A stretch of DNA of 64,000 nucleotides from positions 4,526,001 through 4,590,000 of the forward strand of contig JBANAY010000001.1 in NCBI GenBank assembly GCA_037952775.1, in the 5' to 3' direction. Positions within the stretch are counted from its first letter, which is position 1, and every line of letters begins with the position of its first letter. The notes under the pieces are model-generated. The model had not been told where the DNA came from. It ran no database searches and saw only the letters and a list, made by a program, of their open reading frames with translations. Positions 36,291-49,300 of this stretch are shown here, piece by piece. The stretch comes from Clonostachys chloroleuca. Lineage: Eukaryota; Ascomycota; Sordariomycetes; Hypocreales; Bionectriaceae. The position numbers and the translations under genes are program-made.

Positions 36291-37197
36291 GGCCAGACTC
36301 TGGTGAGCAGTGACAGCTCCTCAAAACAACCCATTGGCTGACATGAGAAAGGCGATGAAAACTGCACAAGGTAGCAAGGTGCTGAAGGAATGGCCAATGA
36401 GGAATAAACATGGATGTCACTTGCGCGTTGTGGTACTATTTGAAGTTTGGGAAGGCTCATTAATCACTTGCAGGTAATCGAGTTTTGAAATCCGTCGTAA
36501 GGCGCAGGATGATGCCTGATTGGGGAACTCTCCAGATGTCACCAGGGTCAAGGGTTAGTGGCTGACGGGTGGGCACAACATGCATGAAAGAGCCATTGTA
36601 TCTAACGGGTTGTTCCTGGTCGAGAAGTTTCTATTCAACACGGAGAAAAGTGATCCGGACAGCTTCAGTATCATGTACTCGCCCTTGTGTATGGTAGCAA
36701 ACTCGATGGTTCATGGTGGCGCGACCCATGTTCCTACCGTTCCGGTCACTCCTAATGTATCAGCACTGGAAGCTCTGATATGAATGAGCCCCGGGCCATG
36801 GTGTTGACAAGTTAACAGTTATTGATTCCCTTCGGAGTGGGTTAACCTCTTGGTATCTGTGCATTCTCTCCGCAAGGCGGGGAAGCTTGAGGTTAACCTC
36901 ATCCGTAACTAGTTGCCAGAGTCCCGTTTGCACCTAGGATGCTGATTGAAAATATCGGAGGTATTTTTACTTTTGCCAAGTAGTTTACGATCCTAAATCT
37001 TGATCCCGCTGGAGTGGGGTTTGATGTGAATCCCTGTTCGAACCGCGGATTTGAGCCCTGCAAATATCTGTGGTGAGAGGGGCGGTCAATGTCAGCAATG
37101 ATGCCCACTCGTATAAACACTTTTCTGTTTTCAAACTGCTCAGTTCATCACCGTCCCAAAAACATCGCAAGAGGCTATACTCACAGCATCAGGAGTT
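36291..37197. promoter_or_regulatory. Upstream region of the NLR gene
   Basis: No gene is supported. It presumably contains the NLR promoter and leader; no TATA box was convincing. Confidence 0.35.
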
Positions 37198-40100
37198 ATG
37201 GAAGCCGCCTTGACAGTGAGACCCTCCGGGTACTAATCTCCCATCTTTCCTGCCTACTCCCCACTAATCGAAATCTGTTTTACTTTAGGGATAATCTCTG
37301 GAAAGCTGCCGTCGATTCTGTCGGAGATGAGCTCAAGGCTCAGATAGATTTCAAACAGGAGTCCAAAATAGACACTCTTGGAGAGCTGTTATCGGTGACT
37401 GAAAAGGCAAAGAAGCGTTTGACTGATCGAGCATGGTCTTTCAAGAGATCATCTGGCGAGAAGGTGATCGTGCGTGATGTGCTGGGCAAAGTAGCCAAAT
37501 GGGTCAACCTCGTCAAGCAGGTGGGCGACTTTGCCGTCCAGTTTGATCCGGGACATGCCGGTGTGGCATGGGCGGGTATTCGATTCATGTTGACCGTAAG
37601 CCTGGTGTATTTAATAACTGCTTGCTTGCGAGGTACTAATCGGGTTCCAGGTCGCAGTCGGGGATTTGGACACGTATAAGGGGATGTTCGAAACAACAGC
37701 AGATATCGCCGAGTACATCTGTCGAACTGCAGTCCTCGAGAGTCTAGTCAAGGGGAAATCCTCCCAGGCGGCAGATGAGCTGAGCCGTGCTATTGTTAAG
37801 CTTTACATAGCCATCCTCACTTATCTCTCTCGAGCAACTGCCTACTGCAACCAAAATACCTTTAGTAAGTTGGTATTTGGAAACCTCTACTGCGCGAGAA
37901 AGACTAACGAACATTTAGAACGGATTTTGAAGTATGGAGTTCTTGTCTCGGGTGATTTGGAATCGAGTTTTGCCGCCGTTGCACCAGCCCAAGATGTCGT
38001 CAATCGTTGTGCACTGGTGATGAACCTTGAGGGTAAGTTCACGGTTCCGAGCCTGGACATGCATGATATGCAGATTTGCTCACAGTTTTAAAGCCCAGTT
38101 GGACTCTCAAGTTGAACTCCGGCGCATTCGAGAGAGCTTTGATGCTCCCATGCAGCGCTGGGATGGAGCTCTCCATGCCATTTCAGACCAGCTCGAAGGT
38201 AAGGCCATCCCCTAAAGCAATTTCTTGAAATGGGTTAACACGCGATCTAGGAGAACAAAGAAAGAAAGTACTGCAATGGATGTCTGCCGAGCCCTATATA
38301 CAGCACCACAAACAGACGAAAGGCGAGGTGCTGAAAGGGACGGGCAAGTGGCTCCTTGAAAATCCCAGCTTCCTGAAGTGGAAGAATGAAAGCGCATCTT
38401 CTATTCTGTGGATTCGTGGTATACCGGGATCCGGGAAAAGTAAACTAATGTAAGAAAATACACCAAGTTTACGTTTCTTAAAGCTAACTTTGAAACTTCT
38501 CCTAGGTCGATCGCAATCGAGGACGCCATGAGCGCTTTCCAGGCGAAGCAAAGCCCGCAACCGGTATACTTCTACTGCTCTCGCAACCCGGCAGAGCCTG
38601 GAAGATCTGATCCTTCACGTATCCTGGCCAGCATTGCCAGACAGCTCGCCACGCCGGAAGCCGGCGGGGCTATTCTTGAACCAGCGCTTGAGGTTTATAA
38701 CGAACGCGAGTCACAAGCGTCTGCCGATGGGCCTCTCAGACTTGAGGAGAGCAAAGAACTCATCATCAAGCTTCTCGATCAATACAAGGGCACCACTATG
38801 ACCATTGCCATCGACGCCCTGGACGAATGCAATGAAGATACGCGAGGTGACTTGCTTGAGGTGTTTGAATTCTTACTGGAGGAATCGCCGTGCCTTTTGA
38901 AACTTCTTGTGTCAAGCCGGGATGACCAAGATATTGTGTATCAGTTCGAAAACTACCCTTGTCTGGCTCTTTCATCGGCTCACAGCTCCCCAGACATCGA
39001 ATTGTTTGTTGCGTCGGAGGTGAAGAAGCTTCTCAACAGCAGATTTCTGCGGAAGACCCAGAGCGGCAAAGAAGTATTGTCTGAAAAGATTATCAAAGAA
39101 CTTACGGCTAAGGCCGATGGGATGTAAGGGTTTTTTATGGTGCTCTGGTGGCAAAATCCCATGGTAATGCTAACGATTTACAGGTTCCGTTGGGTAAGCC
39201 TTCAACTGCAGGCACTTCAAAGATGCCGTAGCGAGGAAGCCATTATGGAGAGATTGGGCCAGCTGCCTCGGACCTTGGGAGATCTCTACCAAGAACTCAT
39301 CGTTAAAATGGAGAACTTTGAAGCGACTTCGGACAGAGAACTGGCCAAGAACAGTCTCAGCTGGCTCCTCTGCAGCCATGCCCAACTAACATCGGAAGCC
39401 TTCCTCGCTGCCGTGTCCACAAGCAAAGACGGGGAAAGTGAAGCGATTTCGCGAGATCAGCTTTTGGACTTGTGTTGCAACCTGGTCATCTTCGATGAAG
39501 CCCTCGACGTGTTTCGTTTCGCGCACTTATCCGTTCGAGAATTTCTAGAAACGCACGAACTATTCAAATCCGAGTCTATCAATTCCCGTGTGGCGGAGGC
39601 TTGCCTCATCCGTATCGTGGATGCGACACCTGATATTAACATGGAAGACGATACAGAACCATCCGTTGATGTATTATGGTACTCTTATATCTGGTGGGGC
39701 TTCCATATACCAGCAGCTTCTAGAGAACGAACGCCTGTTACAGACAATCTCCTCGATGAATTCTTGTCTGATGAAGATAATCCTTCGTCGCCGTTTGGTT
39801 TATGGGATCAAGCCTTCCGCAGTACAATTTACAGCAAGTGGAGGATGGATCTTCCCACAGAGTTCTCATATTGCTTTGGTCTTATGCCATTTGTTCTGCT
39901 TCCTGTTTGCATATTCGACATCTGTGGCGTTATTAGCGTCCAGCAGTGGAAGAGCTTGACCGAAAAAGGTGTTGAAATCGTAGATGGCAAAACTCCAATT
40001 GAGCTTGCTGTTGAACGGGGCTCAATCAATATCGTCAAGTGGGCTTTGGACAACGATATCCCGATTCCTTTCACTGACCAATTGCTATTTTCCCTGAAAT

Positions 40101-41668
40101 GGAGCAACGGGACGGAAATGTTGAGGCTTTTTCTGGCAAAATATGGCTCCGAGTTTCCTGTCGCCGAAGAATTTGTGCAAGATGCTGCTGCAAACAGGTT
40201 TTGCGCCTATGAAATGACGAAACTGCTTCTCGACACTCGAGGGACTGGGATCGCGATAACAACGGAGTTCATTGAGTCTGTCATCTGCTCTCGCGGGTCC
40301 GACGACAACGTGCTCAAGCTGCTGAAATTCGTACTTGAAAAGGTCGAAGGTGACATTGTCCTGACGGATAACACCCTTAGCACCGTGGCTAGTGACACCA
40401 CAAAAGGCGAACAAGTCCTCCAAATTCTGCTGAAGAAATTTGGAAAACAAAGTTTCCCGGTAGCACAACATATTCTCTTAGAAGCTGCTGGCAATGCAGG
40501 GTGTGGCGATAAGTTGATTGCGCTGTTTCTCCAGCACTTTGGCGAGCAGCTAGAGATTACAGATGAGCTTATGGACAACGCTGCTACCAACAGCGCAGTA
40601 GCCTTCTCTCATCTCCTTCGCCAATCCGGGCCAAGTCTTCAAATATCCGACCAATGCCTGGAACTAGCAGCGGTGTACAACCCACGGTCCTTCGAATTGC
40701 TTCTAGACAAGTATGCTGATGCGATAGTAATATCACAGAGCACTGTGGAAGCCGCTGCGAGGAACCCGGGCTCTATCAAGCTTCTTGTCCAGAGGCATGG
40801 TTCCGAGATTCAGATCACAAGCGATGTCGTCGAAATTGCAGCAATAAGTCACCCCCAGTGTCTTGACTTCCTTCTAAAAAACAGATCATCAGAGGCCAAA
40901 CTCAACGAAGATCTTATCCTAGCAGCTACTCGATCTAATGTAGAAGTGTTCGATTTCTTGCTCGACGAATATGAAATTGAGATCACTGAGGAGATTATGA
41001 AGACTGCTGCACAATACAACCTTGACTCGTTGGAGATCCTTTTCGACAAACGCGGAGATGAGATTATAGTTACTGAAGACGTTCTTCTTGCTGTAGCCAT
41101 GGCTTACTCAACCCAGTTGTACTTGCGTTGGATCGAACCTATTATCTCAATGTTCATGGCAAAAAAAGAGGCAGAAACTATCGCCTGTATCACCCCGAAG
41201 GTGTGTGCCATGTCTGCAGCACTTGGGGATGAGAGCGGCCTTGAATGCTTTCGTCAACACGTCCCGGAAGAGCTCAGAGACCCGGATTGGGACTCTATTT
41301 GTCGCCTCTGTGTCGCAGCAAAAGAAGGGAACTTGGGAGTTGTTGAATCGCTCATGCAAGAGCCAATTCCGTTGGACACCAAGGATAATCTGGGTGAGAC
41401 ACCACTATATATGGCAGCAAAGTTTGGTAACACCGAGGTAGTGAAGCTTCTCGCACATGACAAGCGAGTCAATGTCAATTCTCTGTCTATCTTCGGGCGC
41501 TCTGCTTTATTGGAACCATGCAAGTGCGGCCACGATGAGGTCGTAGAAGTTCTGCTCGCAGCTGGTGCAGAAATCCATTTTGTAGACGCGGATGGTGACA
41601 CCGCTCTCTCAGTCGCTAGAGAAGAGGGGCACGATAGAATAGTGGCACTCTTAGAGGGCAAATCGTGA
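37198..41668 (+). CDS. NACHT NLR (STAND NTPase) with repeat region and ankyrin repeats
   Basis: 1,375 residues, intact, from seven exons: 37198-37229, 37289-37595, 37651-38032, 38094-38198, 38251-38449, 38506-39123 and 39184-41668. The N-terminal domain (about 14-200) has the KWVNLVKQVGDFAVQFDPGHAGVAWAGIRF block typical of the DUF7708-like domain of fungal NLRs. NACHT follows with Walker A GIPGSGKS (about 332-339) and Walker B IAIDALDECNE (about 442-452). A winged-helix-like part lies up to about 720. Residues about 869-1190 form degenerate repeats of about 30 residues with an I-x-ITxDVxxxAA core, a type common in fungal NACHT proteins. The C terminus (about 1255-1375) has ankyrin repeats, e.g. 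LGETPLYMAAKFGNTEVVKLL. Such proteins sense non-self or damage and signal by oligomerising. No HET, HeLo or amyloid-like tail is visible. Confidence 0.93.
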
Positions 41669-42242
41669 ATAGGAGGGTGACTTCATTTGAGAGACTGAAT
41701 AGACTGAAGTACATGTCTTATGTGCAACGGCCCAAGAGATCATTCTTCCGAGGAGCCCGATAAGAATCATCGCAGAGTGCTACTGTTATATTTCAGCTAT
41801 TTTTATAGTTCATACAAATGTATGACCAGAAGCAACTCTAGGATCTTTCTATTCAAGAGACAACAGGCAAGGTGCCAGAGTGGTTAATGGGTTAGACTTG
41901 GATTGACTCCGGTCGCTTATACTCTTCTGTTCAAGAGATCGGCAGCCACACCTCGGTATACATGCTTTCGAGATAAGGTAGTAGGTACAAATACAAGGTC
42001 AGTAATCCAATAGCCAGTCAAACAACCCTAGCAGTTCCGGGGTCCCGGCACATGGTAGGATGTGATACGTGCGCCACGTTTCTGCCTCGTTGCTACCTAC
42101 CCCTCAGCTAGATCACACCTCTGTCAATCATATAGCCCAAGGCAAGGAGGAATCTGCAGCCATCAATATTCATTTATCGCTCATACACATACCACAAACC
42201 GATGTCCTCTTTGAATTGATTAGAAAGACCGCACAGCACGTC
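41669..42242. other. Short intergenic region between the NLR and SnoaL-like genes
   Basis: Contains the NLR 3' end, the promoter of the SnoaL-like gene and a tRNA-like sequence; nothing else is supported. Confidence 0.4.
41866..41950 (+). ncRNA. Degenerate tRNA-Leu/Ser-like sequence
   Basis: GGCAAGGTGCCAGAGTGGTT reads like the acceptor and D-arm start of a class II tRNA, with a good A box (TGCCAGAGTGG). About 50 nt later TGTTCAAGAGA is only a weak B box, lacking the final conserved C. The anticodon arm does not fold well by eye. It is most likely a tRNA remnant or a short tRNA-derived element, not a functional gene. Confidence 0.25.
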
Positions 42243-42707
42243 ATGGGAATCGCATACGAAGACAGACAGAGTATCGAAAACAAAAAGGCGCAATATTGCC
42301 GCTTTGCAGACACCCACGAATGGGACAATTTCGCCGCTCTCTTCACTCCGGACTGCGTCATGGAGTTTCTTGACGCGAACGGGCAAGGATTCTACGACAT
42401 GGGCCCTCATAGCACCATACCCTCAGCACGAGACCTCGGGAACTACCTGGTGCAGCTCAGAAACGTGCAGCAAGCCATCCATATGGTGGGCCTGTTGGAG
42501 TTTGAGCAGGTTGACCAGGATACGATAAAGACTATCTCTACTGTCACGTACCAAGTAGGAGATATCGGGACTCCTAATGGTGTTCATGGAGTTGGAGGAG
42601 GGCATTACTACGAAATTTGGACACGCAAGGATGGTGAATGGCTCATTTCTCAATACTTGATGAAGAGATTGTACTACAAGTCAATTATTATCCCTAAGAC
42701 ACAGTGA
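42243..42707 (+). CDS. SnoaL-like (NTF2-fold) protein
   Basis: 154 residues. The ATG at 42243 gives MGIAYEDRQSIENKKAQY, the normal start of SnoaL-like alpha+beta barrel proteins. It is followed by CRFADTHEWDNFAALFTPDC and a C-terminal GHYYEIWTRKDGEWLISQYLMKRL strand, both usual for the group. Members are small cytosolic enzymes or binding proteins that act on polyketide-like or aromatic compounds; many are uncharacterised. No partner biosynthetic gene is near. It lies 575 bp downstream of the NLR on the same strand. Confidence 0.83.
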   Translation: MGIAYEDRQSIENKKAQYCRFADTHEWDNFAALFTPDCVMEFLDANGQGFYDMGPHSTIPSARDLGNYLVQLRNVQQAIHMVGLLEFEQVDQDTIKTISTVTYQVGDIGTPNGVHGVGGGHYYEIWTRKDGEWLISQYLMKRLYYKSIIIPKTQ

Positions 42708-42857
42708 TGTGGGCATCTTCGAAACATCATAGCCGATTATGCGGGATTAGTAGATGTCGGATAGGAATATAAAGATCATTATTGCTCTTTGGTTTGCATT
42801 CAATAGTTTAGAGGAGGGACGTGCCATGCACCGACGACGACCTGAAATTCAACGTCT

Positions 42858-43085
42858 GTGCCAATTTCTTATTTAATCTCAAGAGACGGGCATATCAGTG
42901 ATATGGATATGGGTCAAGGGGTTGGCCATATCCGCAAGGCGGCAGGCTTTGTCAGATTTGAGGCGATTCTATCTGGTATCGACCACGACGACACATCAGT
43001 TCTGAGCGAACGCGTTCACGAGTACCCTGTAAATGACTTTCCCGGACGTGTTCTTGGTGTCCCGTACAGCTATATCGATACGTAA
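42858..43085 (+). CDS. Short open frame of doubtful coding value
   Basis: A frame ending at 43085 reads KAAGFVRFEAILSGIDHDD and later RVHEYPVNDFPGRVLGVPYSYIDT. The residue mix looks protein-like and the only ATG starts are near 42903. No family is recognised, and it might be the 3' end of a decayed gene. Confidence 0.22.
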   Translation: MPISYLISRDGHISDMDMGQGVGHIRKAAGFVRFEAILSGIDHDDTSVLSERVHEYPVNDFPGRVLGVPYSYIDT

Positions 43086-43137
43086 ATGAAGGTGGAATCC
43101 ACTCTACAGGCTTCTGATTCTGTATATAGATAAAATC

Positions 43138-45713
43138 CTAACTCTTGGAATCCGATAATGCCAAATCAACGTGTAATTTCTGTATCGCCATCAGATCGGG
43201 ACACTCTCCCTTCGAATCTTCCTTCGCTTCATTTGGTATTTCCCCTGCAGCGGCCGTTGTGACCAGCCTTGCTGGAGGGTCCAACGGCTTCACCACTTGC
43301 ACCGCATTAGACTGGCCATTCCCAAAACCCCTCATTGGGTCATGAACAGCTTGCTGCACCGTGATGTCTCCCTCGTCACCCGGTTGCTTTTCACCTCGCA
43401 GACATTCAAGCTCTTCCCGTGCTCTGAGAGTCACACGATCGTCATCGCCCAACGTTTTTCGACAAGCTTCGTATAGCTTCCTCGCCCATTTCATTGCCTC
43501 GTCGCGCTTTCCAGCCTTCTTCAAAACATCCACAAGATTTTCCATCAGCTCGACCGTATATCTTCATCCTCCCCGCCTCTGCGACGTTTGCCCATACGGT
43601 AGCTCGTGCTCAGCAACGTCTCCGCCTCATCAAACTTGCCTTGGGTAGCGAGCGCCGTGGCAAGGGCAGACGCCGACTCGGTGGTTTCCCGAGTTCCCTT
43701 ACCATATACCCGTAAAGTACGTTCCAGCGAGTCTCTTGCTAGAGTTTCTGCATCATCTAGAGCCTTTTGGTGTAATTTAACAATGGCGAGCGTGTTCTGG
43801 GCCCGAATGGAGGTGAGGTGGTCTTCACCAGAAATCTTCTGTGTCGCTGCCAAGAGCCCTTTAGCTATGGGCTCTGCCTCGTCGTATTTCCGATGTTCCT
43901 GAAGCATGCCTAATTGACACGCGATAACCCATAAAGTGGCTAGATTGTGATCACCCGAGACAGACCGACGGCGCTCAACAACTGTGGCAATGAGCGCGTC
44001 GGCTTCATCACATTTCCCTTGCTTGTTCAATAGGATAGCGAGTTGCTGCCCGAGAAGAATTGACTCCTCATGCTGTTGACCAAATATCCGAACCACCTTT
44101 TCATAAAGATCGCTGACAAGCACGACGTCCTCTTTAGTTACAGTCCGACGACTCATGGTTTCAACGAGCCTCCTGCCCTCGATCAGAGTACCAGCATGCT
44201 CATCACCGAGCACTCGCTTCTTACTCTTGTGCGTTTCCCGGATTAGAGGCTCTGCTTGTGAGAATGCGCCTTGTTCGAGATACAGAGCGCCCAGCCAGGC
44301 CACCGCCCAGACGGTAAGATTATGATCGTTCCCATTCATGGTTCTCCTATGCCGCAGAACTTCAGACATGATCTTTTCCGCCAATTCATATTTCTGCATC
44401 TCTTTCAAGATGATGGCATGTGTTGCCATCAACGCTAGGGCAAAATGGTTTGGCTGATTAGGCGTTGGATACATGGCAAAGAAATCCCAACAGACGGCCT
44501 CTGCGGCCTCCCACTCTCCTTGATCCTTGAGCACTTTGGCAAACAGGTCCACCGCCTCGATTGTTCCCGTGTGAGTATGGCCAAATACTCGCTGGCGACT
44601 TCGTAAAGCCATTCTACGTTGCCGGCTGGATGCGTCGAGGTTGCCCATGCGCTTATGCAAGGCTGCCAGATTCTCCCGTTGATCGATGGTGTCGGAATGG
44701 TCATCTCCATGAGCACGAAGACTGTTCTCGAGCATGGCCCGCGCCAGCATTTCCGCCTCCTTGAAGCGGCCCTGATCTGCGAAATTGTCGATGAGCGAAG
44801 TTATCATGACATTCACTCTCGGCAGCCCATCGTGAAGGGCCTTTGCACTCTTCTTGACAATGTCCTCGATTTCAACATCTGTGGTCGCAAGGAATGCTTG
44901 GGCCCATATCGTGTCTGGATAGTGTTCGCCCAGCGACTCCCGATATCTTTGGAGCGCCCCTTCCATCGACTCCTCTGCCTCGTTTGTTTTGCCCATAAAA
45001 AGCCGTGTAGAGGCCAGTTCAGCTCGCCTCCAATTCGTCTCGGCATTATCAGCGCCAAGCAGCCTCTCGCTCGCGTCCAGCGATTCTTCCATCATCAGCT
45101 CTGCTTCTTCCACTGCCGGCTCAGAGTCCTCCATCTTCCCACGAAGCAAGAGTGTCCTTGCAAGCTCATCAATGCTCTCAAGGGTTCGTTCGTCGTCGGA
45201 GCCGTAAGATCTTTCGGACTTTTCGAATGCGTCCCTCATGAGCTGCTCCGCCTCTTCCAAACGACTCTGGCGCCGTAACATAAGACCCAGCGCCGCCGTC
45301 GCCTTGATGACAATTGGATGATCGTCGCCGAGAGCGTCGGCACAATCCTTTATAAGCGTCCTCGCAGTCGTCTCATATTCAACAGTGCGCCTCTGCTCTG
45401 CCAGCAGAACAGTGAGATGATGCATTGCGGAGAAAGTCTCAGGATCGCGGGGGCCGAATGTGTCTTGGGCCGCGCTCAAGGCAGTCCGTGACAGAGACAA
45501 GGCCTCTTCGAAGTCGCCATGAGCCTGTAGACACTGTGCAAGTTTGATTTTTGCCTTTTGTGTTTCTATATGCTTTCTTTGATGCGTCTGCTCAGCATTT
45601 CGAACGGCTTCTCGTGCGGTTGATACTGCGTCATCAGTCGTTGCGCTCGTCGATTGGCGGTCCAGCGCCAATCCATGCTCCTTTGAGGCGTCCATCGTTA
45701 TAATTGTGTACAC
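43138..45713 (-). pseudogene. Kinesin-light-chain-type TPR protein with a frameshift
   Basis: A TPR-repeat protein that would be about 855 residues if the two frames were joined. The first frame (43545-45713; start at 45713 or MDASKEHG at 45695) encodes about 15 repeats of roughly 42 residues with the KLC pattern, e.g. LAQCLQAHGDFEEALSLSRTAL and LLRRQSRLEEAEQLMRDAF. It leaves the family pattern after MGKRRRGGEDED and stops at 43545. The next frame (to 43138) continues a TPR, VELMENLVDVLKKAGKRDEAMKWARKL, then a hydrophilic tail. The break lies near 43557-43562 at TATATC; removing two bases or adding one would restore the reading. No NB-ARC domain is present, so it is a TPR-only relative of NLR sensor domains. 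It may be a real lesion or a base-calling error. Confidence 0.8.
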
Positions 45714-46322
45714 TCTGTCGCTGTATGAGTGGAAGTGCCGGCACGTCCTAGATTATGGATTAGTTGTTGTGGTGCAAAGGAATAACGTCAAATAAATCAG
45801 TGTTTGAGATGAAAAATGGCTGGTGGTACGGCCAGACAACATGGATAAATAAATACGCCTTGCCGGACGCCTTAAGCATTGATAAGTCCAGCCCATCATC
45901 TATTCTTATTTGTTTCAGGATGGCTCAAAGTCAAGGGAGCCGCCCATTCTGAAACGCCAGTCACTCGTAGAAGAAGCCAATTAGCCATTCAATTGAGCAA
46001 TGCATTCCACCATATCTGGCTTTATTGGTGTCATAATGCGGCGAGAATGGAAGGAAATGACTGACCTCAAGCGTCTTGGCTAGCTCGCTGCAAAAATGTT
46101 AAACCACCTCATACCACATCAGAGTTCTTTGAGGGCGTTGAATCTTATGAATTATCAAACATTTAGCCTACAAAAAGCCATGGCAAATTCAAAGAATCTG
46201 AAGTTGGTAGATGGCGATTCCATACAAAAAACTCACTCGAGGTTCACTAGCTCCTTCATTCTCCTCATCCCAAACCCGCGCTCGCGCCTTCATGGAGCTT
46301 TCGAGCAAAGTGCGTATGCCCT
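45714..46322. other. Intergenic region upstream of the TPR gene
   Basis: Holds the TPR gene promoter and perhaps a small last exon of the giant gene: a 53-nt intron from 46331 could lead to a frame with VWDEENEGASEP at about 46200-46280. Confidence 0.3.
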
Positions 46323-49300
46323 TCAAAGCTCACCACGGAAATCATCTTCTGTGAGCAAAGCTCCCTCCAAAATCTTCCCAAGATGCGTCTTCTCAACACC
46401 CTCGCAGTTGAACCTTATCCTGCCGACAATAGCCTTGAGAAACTTGACTGGGCTTGCGGTGAAGTCGCAAGTCTCGTCATCCGTCGCTCGTTGAATGAAC
46501 CCATCTGGCGCAATCTCCTGACCCTCTTCGGCTGCCTTCCAAGCTAGACCCAAGTAGTTGCAAACCTCGGTATATTCCTGGAATGATCGAAAGTACAGTT
46601 GTCCTGCAAAGAGATTGAGCTCAATGATCAATCTCTTTGGAATCTCGTATCGAGGTACGCTGCCAGGGAGGGTGTATAGATCGAGACTATCAATCGGGGC
46701 AATCCCTTGATTCTGTCTCGCTGCATACAAGTGACGCACCACCATCCGCGACTTTGCAATCTCACTTCGCAACTCGTTTGCCTCGAAAGGACTGATCACC
46801 ACCATAGCTATCTTCCCTGCGACAGAACTTGTAAGAATCCATTGGACGCTTCGAAGAAAGTCATCCAATTGCGAGTGTTCGGGAGAATCTTCTGGCTTGA
46901 CTGTCATAGCAAAATCCCTCGTGATCAGGAGGCCGCTTGGCCACTGGGCAATCCGTAACTCAGCCGCGGCACTTGTACCTTCGAACAGCTCGAACGATGG
47001 TTGAAATGCGGCGCCAGAGCGATTGATTAATCCAGTACGCACGAAGGCCAGCACATCGGGGTGGACCTTGTGCAGTAGGGGCTCTGCTGGCTTTGCACGC
47101 TCTTTTTGTCGTTCCTCTTCAACTTCTGGCGCCAGCTCTCTCTCTTGTTCCTCTTGCAACGAGCTCGAATCCAAATCTATGTTGCCAAACTCAGAATATC
47201 TGTGAAAGATCTCTCGTAGCATTGGGTTTTGAGACTGAACCAAGCCGTCGATAAAACTAGATCCATGAGGCCGCAGTCCATACCGCCGTTCGAGCGTTTG
47301 CGCCTCTTCCTCGAGAAACTTTTCTGCCAATTCTTTGTTGATCGCTTTACTACCATCAGCTTGGCACATTGACTCCCAATAATCGGTTTGACGGGCAAAT
47401 GTTTTCCCTTGCGTTGCCCAGATGGGGAACGACCGGCGAATATCGATCCAAGTCTCCGAGATGGACCAAGCGAGAACATCCAAGACAGTTATCGGCTCGT
47501 CGACGGAACTGTCGCTGTTGGCAGTTCTTAATGCTCGGACTTTCGTTTCGATTTCTTCGGGTACATAAAACACCACAGATTGACCATGGCCAAGCTTCCT
47601 CATCCTCATACATACTTTAGAGTGTCAGTACGTTCCCAAGGAGATTCCTCTTAAAGAAAATAAGTGGGAAAATATGAGAAGACTCACCTTGTACCAGTCG
47701 GTCTTTTACCAAATTCGCACCCAGGGTAACAGCAGCGCGATAACTTTGTGGCAGGCGGAGATCAATACCTCGTGTGTGTGCCTCATCAAGAAACACCAAG
47801 CACGCATCAAGATGTTTCGCAAAAGGTGATGTCTGGAGCCGTTCAATATGGCCTTGTCTATCCAAGACAGACAACTCATCTTCGTCGTCGCAAAAGACCA
47901 CTGCCCGGATATCTTGTTTAGCTTGAACCAGGTTAAGCCAAGCTTTAGCCACTTCTTTATTCGAGAGGTCAATGATCTGCACTCCTACGTCAAGGATGAC
48001 ACGAATCTCCGGGTTCATCGTCACTGTCAATTCCAGGAGTTGCATGGCGCTCCAAACTGCGCTATGGCTGTCTTGGGCAGACAGGAGAGTGACTGAATTT
48101 TCGGGCCGCATCAAGTTATCCAGTACAAGCGCATTCGTGTGCTTTTGTGCAGGAAGGTCAAGCTGCTTCACGGTCAGGGGCAACACGTGCTGCGAGTCAT
48201 TTGTGCCGCTGAATCCAGTGGCAGGTAGCTTTTTGATACGACCTAAGTCCCAGCCTGAGGCCGAGAGTTTATGAGGGAACTCTTTCATCTCTTTGGTGAA
48301 TACAATTTTAGATAGAAAGTAGTCAATCACACCTTTCGCGTAACGAAGGTGAGGGAATAGTTGATTAACGCAAAGCTGCCGGTCAGTAATGTTGACGCCC
48401 TCTAGCTGTCGAAATGCCTCCGGTAGCTTTTCAATTGACTGTACCCAACTCTGGTACTCCCCATCTGCCTGGTCAGACTTCAGAAGATGACTGAAGGAAA
48501 GGAAAAGTTCCTCGTCCGTGAGACCACCGTAGTAGTAAGAGATTGACGTCAGTGCAATAACAACATCGGGCTGACTGAACTCCGAACGTTGACTTGGGTT
48601 GTCCTTGGCACGGTAAGGAACAGCCAGTCGAGTAATGGGCTCTCGCGTCCTGTCGAGGCCATAGTTGACTCTCCATCTTTTTTTCGAGAACACAAAGTCA
48701 AGGATAGACCCAGCAAATAACCCTCGAATGAGTAGGAGGCTCTGGGAGGAGCTTGCCCAGAAGTCACTCTCTTCAACCGTGGAAGCAACTTCGCGACTTG
48801 GCTTCGAGTTGGTAATATATTCTTGGATATCAAGCCGAGATTGCGTGCTTAGTCTGGATACTGGGAATCCAGGGAGAAGCCCGTATTCACATATATGGTC
48901 AACCACAAGACCAAGAACTTGGTCCGATGCCTTCCTGTCCAAGAAACGAATCCTCGGGCGCTTACTCTGGGAAGAGATGTATACCTCGACGGACTTGGGA
49001 ACTTGCCGAGATGTCTTGACAGCGTACTTGAGAACCAGACCAAGAATTTGCTGGATTATTGCCCATCTCTCCGGTGCATAATCAACTGGGGTTTGTAATC
49101 CAATCGTGTAGATCAACTCGAATCTGACTGAAAAGTTTTCATCGCTTTCATCAATGATATCCCGTGAATATTCATCAAAGAAATTTGCCTTCATCTGAAG
49201 CAAAGTATCTGACAACTCTACTTCTCTCTTGATGGCTGCCTCCAAAACCATCAATTGGAAAGACAATATGTTCTCCGGCTGGAGAAGCAGAACACCTCCC

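Noticed and set aside
44619..45278. 219-codon open frame on the plus strand opposite the TPR gene
   Set aside because: No motifs; it mirrors the TPR coding frame.
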